NCBI GenBank assembly: GCA_014218235.1 | Contig: JACBKR010001157.1 | Span: 744,001 to 808,000, forward strand | Origin: Colocasia esculenta | Taxonomy: Eukaryota > Streptophyta > Magnoliopsida > Alismatales > Araceae | Reading direction: 5' to 3' | DNA: 64,000 nt | Shown here: positions 56,155 through 64,000 of the stretch, one piece after another | Layout: each line of letters starts with the position of its first letter | Numbering within the stretch: the stretch's first letter is position 1 | Made by a program: the position numbers and the translations under genes | Notes under the pieces: model-generated | Told to the model about the DNA's origin: nothing | The model's database searches: none | What the model saw: the letters and a program-made list of their open reading frames with translations, nothing else

Positions 56155-58397
56155 AGGCCAAGAATGGCCGAATAATTTTATTGACAAGTAGAAATTGTGA
56201 CAACCAGTGATATTGTCAAATACAGAGTGATTAACCGACTACATATCCGAATGAACTTTGGAATAAGCTAGAATTCCAAAGAAGTTCTATCCCAAGAATG
56301 AGTGCGACGAAGAACTACCCGGGGTCGTAATCCTGGTCTTCGAGAACAACGTTCCATGTAGTCGTCTTTCGAATCCATTCAAGATACCTCTGAGTCGAAT
56401 TTAAAACCAGGCATAAATATATTCTCTGCTCTAGCGAGCTCGGACACCGAGGAAATTTTTTCCGTCCAATCTTTAATATTATCTTGCAGAGATAGATCAG
56501 GCGCACTTATCTCCTCTAATTGCCGCACCAGACTAGGTGAACGATCTCTGACGATCGGCAGATAAATTCTAACCCCTCCTTTGTGAGAAGGACGTGAAAT
56601 GGTTTTTCGACGTCCAGAAGAAGAGCCGCTAGAACATGTATTGGAGCACTCACCTAGATTCGATTTTTCCGGAACAATTGGGGACTTAGGAGACTGTCGC
56701 ACTACTTGTGCAAACATCAATGAAGTGTGTACATCTTGCCCCGTTTGCACTGTCGTAGGAGCTGGGAGAGCAGCCGTCACGCTCTCGGTACCAGGTAAAT
56801 CTCCTATCTGTTGTTGCAATTTTAAAAGCTCCTTAGCCGTCTCCACGTTGGGCTCCACTCCCTCCAGTGTATATATCCTGGTAAGAAGGGCCCATAACAT
56901 CCACCGAAGGATCCACTTGGCCCAGCATACCCGGCATATCTCCTGCAAGACAAAGAACAACAGTTTCGAAAGGAGGGAAATCTTTCGGAGGAGATATTGA
57001 CTGTGCGCCATTGCCATGCAAATGCCCAGCTGGTGCCCGCGCAAGCTGTGTAACCTTCCCAGAATCCACTGTGGACGCGCCAACTTTAGCACTCTTCCCC
57101 GTAACAACCAAGTTCTTCCCGGGATGGATTGGCGGCTGCATGGCACCCTCAAAACAAGGAACGCCACCCGTGAAACCAGGAGAATTAGGTGGCAACTCCA
57201 CCTGTGGCACAACCATGACGCCGGCAGCTGGAGACAGTGTTTCCTGCCTTGGGTCTAGGTTTAACGCGAAGACTTTAGAAGCATTTCCATGTACAAACCA
57301 CCGGACTTTCTTCGAGGGAATCAGGGTTTCCCTGAACCGCCTGCACCGAAGGCAGTACGGTGGAAGGCGACGCCGCAGGGGGGTTGCTTGCAGGCGCCGC
57401 CGCGGCAGGAGGAGCCACCGCAGAAACCGCCTTGTTGCCTCCAGCGGGTTCTGATGGCGTGATATTTGCCAAACTCTGCTTCGGCGCCCACCTATGGCGA
57501 GGATCCTGATCAAGCACCGCTGGAGCAATCCTTGTTTCATCCTGTGTGCCGTGGGCCAAGGCTTCCTTCTTCTCTGGAGCAGATTGTTGACAGTTGTTGG
57601 TGGCGTGCCCAAGTCTTGAACAAGCTGCACAGAAGAGTGGGGGAGCTGGGTAAACAATAGGTTGCTAGGCACCTCCTGCTCCGACCCCTACCCAGACCCG
57701 GTCTGGGAGGTTTTTCGAAACATTCAGCTGAACACAAACGACTGCAGCATCAGCTCTGATCATCCTGGAGGTGTTCTGATCTATCTGTAGAACAGGTCCA
57801 ATGGTACCTGCGATGAATCTTATCATAGGCTCACAGTAAAAGTTGGCAGGGAGGCCAGGCAGGTGCAACCAGACAGGAACCAAAGGGGAGTCCTTCGTAA
57901 GAGAGAAATCCATAGTCCATTTGGAAAACTTAAAGATTCTTCCATGGACAAAGACTGTGTCCTTCAGAAGAACCTTGTAATAGTCCTCCTCATTGTTGAA
58001 CCTGATGATTAGGTGCCTTCCATCAAGGGCGATGATAAGGAAATCCTGTTGGAGCTTGAAACGCTGTTGTAGGTGACTGCAGATGTCTGGAAACGGTGGC
58101 CTGCCCTGTGGAGTTTTAGCAATAACCACCAGATCTAGGGATTTGCACGATAGCTTGACCTCTTCAGATGAGAAGAAAACTGCAGGTTCTCCAGCATCGG
58201 TGGTAGCTGGGGAATGAACTGGAACTGGAACCACTGGAGGCTGGATAGACTTGAGGAGTACCTGAGCGAACGTGGGTGTTGTGCCAGCGTCTGCACCCCA
58301 AACACCCTTGGGAGTGGATGCAGCTGTCGGAGTGGAGCCTAGCTTGGAAGGGACAGCATGGGGCGATGGGGGGGGGGGGGGGGGGAGAATTAATTAT
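56155..58397 (-). pseudogene. LINE-type ORF1 pseudogene (DUF4283 + zinc knuckle)
   Basis: On the minus strand from about 58250: AVFFSSEEVKLSCKSLDLVV, GRPPFPDICSHLQQRF, DGRHLIIRFNNEEDYYKV and VPVWLHLPGLPANFY form a DUF4283 domain. An in-frame TAG follows at 57667-57665, then a CCHC knuckle (FCAACSRLGHATNNCQ). Further on the frame shifts at about 57290 and again near 56890, with recognisable pieces WFVHGNASKVFALNLDPRQ and LARAENIFMPGFKFDSEVS. This order is that of plant L1-type LINE ORF1 proteins, which bind the element RNA. No reverse transcriptase (ORF2) is present: the sequence passes quickly from ORF1 to a tail ending CAATAAAATTATTCGGCC. Inactive. Captured DUF4283 host sequence is the alternative. 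Confidence 0.7.
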
Positions 58398-58503
58398 CCC
58401 CACACAGTCAGCCGCCATCCACGTCCGCGCGCGTGCCCACTAATCATCCCAGCAGGTGAGTTGTGCGCCAAAAGTTTTGTATGGAGATCACAAGAAGCCC
58501 ATT
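58398..58503 (-). repeat. Inverted partner of the ERF upstream segment
   Basis: Reverse complement of 55855-55977. On its left it is preceded by a G run (58369-58385) and GGAGAATTAATTAT, which matches the TIR of the MITE at 58541. Confidence 0.82.
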
Positions 58504-58540
58504 AGTGTATTTAAGTTATGTATTTTTTTCTTATATTTTT

Positions 58541-58704
58541 GGGAGAATTAATTATCAATTCATGCTTTATGAGGACTTATTTTTAGGTTCCTGACTCCTT
58601 TAGAAAACTGTGTAGCTACAAAGTTTTCTCCCTTTAGAAAACTGTGTAACACAGGGACTTAAAAATAAGTCCCCATAAAGCAGGGACTGATAATTAATTC
58701 TCCC
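58541..58704. mobile_element. Mutator-type MITE (164 bp), 9-bp TSD TATATTTTT
   Basis: Ends GGGAGAATTAATTATCA and TGATAATTAATTCTCCC, with long inner complementarity (GCTTTATG..GGACTTATTTTTA). Exact 9-mer TATATTTTT on both sides (58532-58540, 58705-58713). Confidence 0.9.
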
Positions 58705-59102
58705 TATATTTTTTTCCTCTCATTAAATAGATATATTATATCTTCTTATTATATCTTCTTTTCATTGGCCAATGAGAGGAGAGATATACAAGTAAAAAGT
58801 ACACAACTCAAGTACACTAAATTTTTCTCTTAAAATAAATATTTTACGAGAAGACTGAGAAATATTTGGTCGTCCCTCCACAATATGATAGTAGAATCTA
58901 TATCCGTAAGTATGTGCTAATGCTTGTAGCTAAGTAATTTTGTGTGTGTAAGGTATTTATTTTTTTTAAATTAGAGAAAAACATTTACACTTACTTAAGT
59001 GCACTTAGGTACTAATTCATGGGATGCTAGGTAGAAGAGCAACGAGCGATAGTCAACGGTGGCAGCGATAATTGACAACAGTGATCGACTAGCGATTGAC
59101 AT
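58705..59102. other. AT-rich spacer
   Basis: No gene seen. GTACACTAAATTTTTCTCT near 58810 resembles the end of the 23723 MITE family. Confidence 0.4.
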
Positions 59103-59265
59103 TTAAATTTTAAAATATAAATTTTAGATTCTAAAATATAAATTTTAAACTTCAAAATATAAATCTTGAATTTCAAAATATTATTATCCTTAACATTTAA
59201 AATATTTATTAAATTTTTAGTAATATTTTAAATTATAAAATAAAAATTTAGACTTTAAAATAATA
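59103..59265. repeat. AT-rich degenerate tandem repeat (AAAATATAAATTTTA-type)
   Basis: Five to seven imperfect units of about 20-25 bp (TTTAAAATATAAATTTTAGA and variants). Confidence 0.7.
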
Positions 59266-59784
59266 ATTTTAAATCCCACCACTAACTACTGTCGCCGCCC
59301 ACTGCAGCCACTTGCCGCTCCTCTTATCTACTAACTTACTTGACAACATGTACGATATCTTGTTAGACACCGCACAAAACATTGTGTAAAATTTATTACA
59401 TTTACTACACTTGTGCAAGTATAGTAAATTAATCTTTCTTTTTAATATGTACGGTGATGACAGGAACAAAGTGCTCACGAAAAATGTAGTTTACTTCTAT
59501 TAATCCGTTTTTTTTTCTTTCAAGAAAAAGTATGTCGGGGGAGGGGGGGGGAATATAAGAGGAATATTCAGAGGTTCAACTAAGATTTTATGGAGCATTC
59601 TACTGATCAGAAAATTGAATATATATAATGTACGAATCGCTTAGCTATGGATTGGATGATGAGTCGGTGTTCTAGATTAGTGTCACTGAGTTGGTCCTAG
59701 ACCCGCGAGAAGATAGGTTTTGATGTATTTATACATGAAGGTCTTGTTTACTTGGCCGTCGGAGTTAAGACTTGATTTGTTTTT
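59266..59784. other. AT-rich spacer with a G run at 59534-59550
   Basis: No gene recognised. Confidence 0.4.
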
Positions 59785-59930
59785 TTTTTTTATAACAAAG
59801 AACCCTCGCCCTGTGTGATTTTGTGAGTTCAGAGATTGGTGTTCGTGAACTTCACGATCAGGATTTGACAGCTCTTATTTTCTGTGTACTCGTATTACCC
59901 TTACCCCACTTGACCGGATATGAAACATAT
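59785..59930 (-). mobile_element. 5'-truncated SINE, same family as 35326-35592
   Basis: Minus-strand order: CGGTCAAGTGGGGTAAGGGT, GTTCACGAACACCAATCTC, CACAAAATCACACAGG, then a poly-A tail (T run at 59780-59792). The tRNA-like head is missing. Confidence 0.72.
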
Positions 59931-60499
59931 CTCGAAATATATATAGAATGAACTTTCTATATATGATGACCAAATATTGCAATGAGTTTAGCAAATAAGT
60001 TAGCTTAAGATTATACTTTCGTGTCAATTGTGGGCGTGTAGATTGACATACGTTTTTAGATCTTCTTCATTTAGTTTATAACGTAGACCCAAGATTTTTA
60101 TTCAGTGCGTGCATCTTTAAATTTATGTGCATTGTTTGACAATGCGGTGAATGAGATTTTGAGATATAAAAATTTTCACAATTTCACAAGTGTTCTAAAA
60201 AATATCCGACTTTTTTCGGGTTGTGTGTCAATCGATTTTCAATAAGAGGAGAGAGATAGAGATGGATATTGTCTTCTCTCTCCATTTGCAAAATCAAGTG
60301 TAAGGCCGCTTCTATAGAATCGTGCGCGGGTGATGAGGTGGAGGCCCGACGAAAGCTTCTGCGATGACACCTAGCCGTTTTCTAGTTTTTACAACTCTTT
60401 TGCGCGGGGACTCATTGGCGACAGGCCTTGTCACCCGTGCCGTGAACAGCACATGTGACGAGGCCGCGAAGCACGGCTATCTCGCTCTATCACGCGAAA
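59931..60499. other. Spacer with a GC-richer patch
   Basis: AT-rich to 60300, then a GC-richer part (60300-60490) with an open frame but no recognised domain. Confidence 0.4.
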
Positions 60500-60690
60500 T
60501 CAGATTGGAAAAGTCTTGTTGCAAATTAAAAGTTTGCAACAAGACTTGCAAATTTAATGGGGGTTTGTCACCTTACCCCTTAGGGTTAGGTGATCATGAC
60601 ATGGGGTATTATTATAATACCCCATGCATGTCATGATGTGGCAAACCCCCATTAGATTTGCAACACTTGTTGCAAACCAATTATTTGCAC
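60500..60690. repeat. Nested inverted repeats, probable MITE
   Basis: The outer arms TTGCAACAAGACTTGCAAAT plus TTAATGGGGGTTTG and their complement (CAAACCCCCATTAGATTTGC) enclose an inner palindrome ATGGGGTATTATTATAATACCCCAT around 60600-60625. A third inverted pair (GTCTTGTTGCAAA/TTTGCAACAAGAC) lies at the left. Exact ends and TSD are unclear. Confidence 0.6.
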
Positions 60691-61550
60691 CAAGTTGTGC
60701 TCAATTGGATTATGTTGATTTTTGTTTGCGCGAAAGATTATTTCCAGACGACGTCTTAGTCCAAGTTGTTAATAAAAAATGTTAACATCTTTAATAGATA
60801 TTTTAATCTAATGAGATCACGTGACTACACTGATTATAAATTATATCTGCTTATATATGAATTCTGCGGTACTACTTCCACCGGTTAACTTATCCCATCA
60901 AATCATGAGATTATAATTAGCTAGGTACATATCATTTGATTAACCCCTAATCAAATAAGGCCAAAAACGATTAGAACTCGACAGAACTCTAAAAAGTTGA
61001 AAAAGGATTAGATTTCAGGACGACCCTCTTCATGTGTGGTCAAAACTGAACTTAAAAATGGACCTAGAAATAATTTAATTAATCTGGACTCAAGACACAA
61101 GTAATTATGCATGGTAATTATAAACACGCCAATTTCAAACTATAGTTTTAAAAAACTCTATCCAGCAGAATTGTCATCCTTTTGGAAGCCATCAGACTGA
61201 CCCCTCGACGCGTTTGTGGCCGGTCACTCTCGCCGGCGCCGGCGAGGTTGTTGGGGTCCTCGGGCATATGCATGGTGTGACATATCGACGATTAGAGATC
61301 TTTATCGTTCAAGTGCTTTTACGCATTCCCACGTGTCATTCCATGCAGAAAGTGACAATATTAGGGTTTTAAGTTGGGTTGGAGACGGAAATGGACATGA
61401 TATCTTCCATTCTTTACTTCTTATAAAAATTAAAAGAAACGAGTAAATTAAAAATATGTAGGTGGTTCTTATTTATCTATTTGTTGTTCCTTTCAAATGG
61501 AAGATGAAAAAAAATAAGATTACAAATCTACGAAGCCAAAAATGACGTTG
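60691..61550. other. AT-rich spacer
   Basis: No gene recognised; short frame at 61216-61446 without a domain. Confidence 0.4.
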
Positions 61551-61965
61551 AAGATATGTGAAATTTCGTTGTGTCTCTCAAAAAGTATTGTCATCATTTG
61601 GAGTTGTCTTTTTTTCTAAAAAAAAAATTCTCTGGGAAGAAGATGAATGAATCTTGTTTATAAGCCACACTTATTTATACTATTTTTAATGTGAGACAAA
61701 ATTATATCTCTAAGATAAGAGTGTGTATGTCTTGTTGTAATAAGATATTCGAATAGGGTGTGCATAATCTCTTGTTTAATTTTTTTACACACTGTATCAA
61801 TAAAGATATGTGAAATTTTAGTGTGCCTCTAAGAGATAAGCTCTATTTGAAGTTTTGTTCTTTCCCTTGAAAAAGAGCTCTCTTGGGAGAAAAATAAATT
61901 TTACTTATAAACACAGTTATCTTCACTGTTTCTAATATGAGATTAAATTATATCTCTACAGGTGT
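61551..61965. repeat. Two tandem copies of a dispersed repeat (period about 252 bp)
   Basis: GATATGTGAAATTTCGTTGTG... at 61551 and GATATGTGAAATTTTAGTGTG... at 61803 each continue through a TTTGAAGTTTT/TTGGAGTTGT phrase, a TCTCTTGGGAGAA-like phrase and GAGATTAAATTATATCTC. Further single copies lie near 1978 and 15815. Confidence 0.65.
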
Positions 61966-62298
61966 AAAAATACTCTTAAAATAATTTAGATAAATTATTT
62001 TTGTAAAACTATTAAAAAATAGACAACCTTAAAATGAAGAATTTACTATTTATAAAACATTAAATTGCATAGTTTCAAAATTGAAGTTTCGAATTATTAC
62101 ACTGCACATGAGAGAGAGCTTATTAGTCGATTGTGTATTAATATATACACGAGTCCGCTGGTCACCTTCCAAGAATTCTCCTCCTCCTTTCCTTCTTTCT
62201 TCCTTTTTCCTTTGCCTGTCGAATCCATCATTCCTCGTACAGAAAACAGTCAAAACACGAAGTTGATTCCACAGTCAAAGTAAAAAATATTATGCCAT

Positions 62299-62299
<1 letters not shown>

Positions 62300-62342
<43 letters not shown>

Positions 62343-62355
62343 ATATATATATATA
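62300..62355. repeat. (AT)n microsatellite, one interruption
   Basis: AT dinucleotides with a single CT at 62341. Confidence 0.9.
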
Positions 62356-64000
62356 GCCAACCTTAGTAAGCTTTCAATAAAGTAAGGACTCTTTATTCTC
62401 CCATTGAATCAAAAGAGGAGCCACTCTACTTTGAAAGTGAACACTGGCTATATGCCCTAAAACTAGTCTTTGCCTTAACACTAATCTTTAGAATCGCTTC
62501 GCTCCTATTCCCGGCTGTGAACTCTTCTTTTTATATATACTAGTTGGACACCCGTGCGATGCACGGCGATTGTTTATAAAATATATATAAGTAAAAAAAT
62601 ATTTTTATATATATAATATGTTGTAGATTTAAATATTTTTCCATTAATAAAACTAAGACTAATATGTTAAATTTCAATTGAGTTGATAAAAAACAATAGG
62701 GCATATCTTTTTACAATGCTAAAAAATTCAAAATACTTCTACAACCATGGAGACTAAAAAGTTAAAATAGCCCCAGATACTAATAAAAAGTGAATAAACG
62801 TAAAGTAGAGGATTAAAGTAGTTAACTTGATGAACACAAACATCAGAAATGTTGGTTAATGTACTGTGTGAAACGTCTCGAATTTCATACTTACCCCAAC
62901 AATTTCATTACTTCTGTTAAGAGATCCAACTTTTAAAACAAAACAGAAAAAGATGGACCGGAGAAAAGATCATAAATAACAGAAAAGTTCTATTCTATTG
63001 GACCAAAACAAAACAGAAAAAGACAGCTTTTAAAACCATAACATTGGCAGTAACAGAGTTGCAAGAAAAATATGTTGTTCTGACAAAATAACTCCAACCT
63101 TGAGATTAATGACCTAAGTTAAAATTTTGACATTAACAGAGTTGCAAGTGATGTTAGGAGCATTCCATCACAGTAAGTTCCTTTATATGGGTTCCAATCT
63201 CCTGTAAAACCAAGCAAAATTCATCCGCAGAAAAAATCAAATTAGTTACATTTCAAATTGATACATGAGTTACGGTAAGCTGAGTTAGATCGTGTAGGGG
63301 AGCAGTTAGAAAAAAATATTGAGGCTATTTTGGTAGCATGATGTTTCAGACATTCAGAAAGAAAAATGTAAACTAAGGCCAACTGTTAATAAAATTCAGC
63401 TAAGAGATCCAACTATAGTGATGGAGAGGAGAAAAAATCATAAATAACAAAAAAATCTATTCTCTTGAACCAAAACAAAAAAGAAAAAGTCACAGCCCCT
63501 TTAAATATTTTGGGAAACACATCTACGAAGGCAGCTTTATCAAAGCGAATGTGAATGTATACTTTTAACATTTCAAAAGAAAATGGTTGACAGTGCCATA
63601 TACATCCATCTTGTAAGGTGTGTGTGTGTATTGGGGGTTGGGGGGGGGGGGGTTGGATCTAAAACCAACTCACATATACATGTAGAGAATTAAAGTAGGT
63701 AACATGATATTTATGAACAAAAACATAAGAGTGTTGGTTAAAGCATTGTGTGAAGCATGCCTCCAATTTCATACTTCCCCTCATCAATCTCAATACTTCT
63801 GCTAAGATATCCAACTATATTGATTTAGCGGAGGAAAGATCTGTTAGCAATGAGGTTTTTTGTAGCATGCTGATTTTAGATATTTGAGTTGGTTTGTTGG
63901 TAACCTATTGTGTGTTTAAGAATGAGGTTTTTTTGTAATAGATTTGTCTCCTTTTCGGCATATCTGTTGTATCATCCAGAAAAAAGAAAGGAAAAAAACC
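62356..64000. repeat. AT-rich repeat DNA with diverged long-period duplications
   Basis: Segment 62820-63030 (AACATCAGAAATGTTGGTTA, ATAAATAACAGAAAAGTTC) resembles 63410-63500 and 63690-63830 in two separate parts. The palindromic CCCGTGCGATGCACGG occurs at 62551. A G run lies at 63636-63652. No coding sequence is recognised up to the right edge. Confidence 0.5.

Overview
The window looks like a stretch of a flowering-plant nuclear chromosome, most likely a monocot. Three host genes with plant intron structure are clearly present. Their coding exons are strongly GC-rich at third positions (the KCS10 and ERF exons), which is usual for commelinid monocots, while the surrounding DNA is AT-rich and full of plant transposons. 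The species cannot be named from the sequence alone.

Host genes, all on the minus strand: (1) the 5' half of a chloroplast 20 kDa co-chaperonin gene (CPN20) at 1-1084, running off the left edge; (2) a complete three-exon 3-ketoacyl-CoA synthase of the KCS10/FIDDLEHEAD type at 16480-19623, with its catalytic Cys-His-Asn triad intact and a TATA box at 19807; (3) an intronless AP2/ERF transcription factor at 54893-55561 with a TATA box at 55676. They share no pathway or operon and are simply neighbours.

Most of the rest is nested mobile DNA, and many ends can be fixed by target-site duplications (TSDs). A 13.6 kb CACTA element (2137-15717, TSD AGT) carries a 319-residue transposase-associated/Ptta-like gene, a captured aldo-keto-reductase exon, a captured six-exon fragment of an unrecognised acidic gene, a gypsy fragment split by a Tourist-like MITE, and a 3.2 kb non-autonomous LTR element (8684-11914, TSD CAATG). 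A 6.8 kb Mutator-like element (27119-33873, 9-bp TSD) carries a MURA transposase with one frame break and one stop, a GRF zinc-finger gene, and a nested Tourist-like MITE. A rearranged 3' half of a Ty3/gypsy element, probably Tat lineage, lies at 40563-46705: integrase in a head-to-head palindrome, an antisense ORF and a 3' LTR. A DUF4283 LINE-type ORF1 pseudogene lies at 56155-58397. At least six hAT-type MITEs, four Mutator-type MITEs, two SINEs and several microsatellites fill the gaps.

The most unusual structure is a nearly perfect 280+280 bp inverted repeat with an 11-nt loop at 53839-54409, about 0.5 kb beyond the 3' end of the ERF gene. Other points of interest are the exact 56-bp tandem duplication across the CPN20 intron 1 acceptor, the tnp2-less fusion gene in the CACTA element, and the gypsy integrase palindrome.
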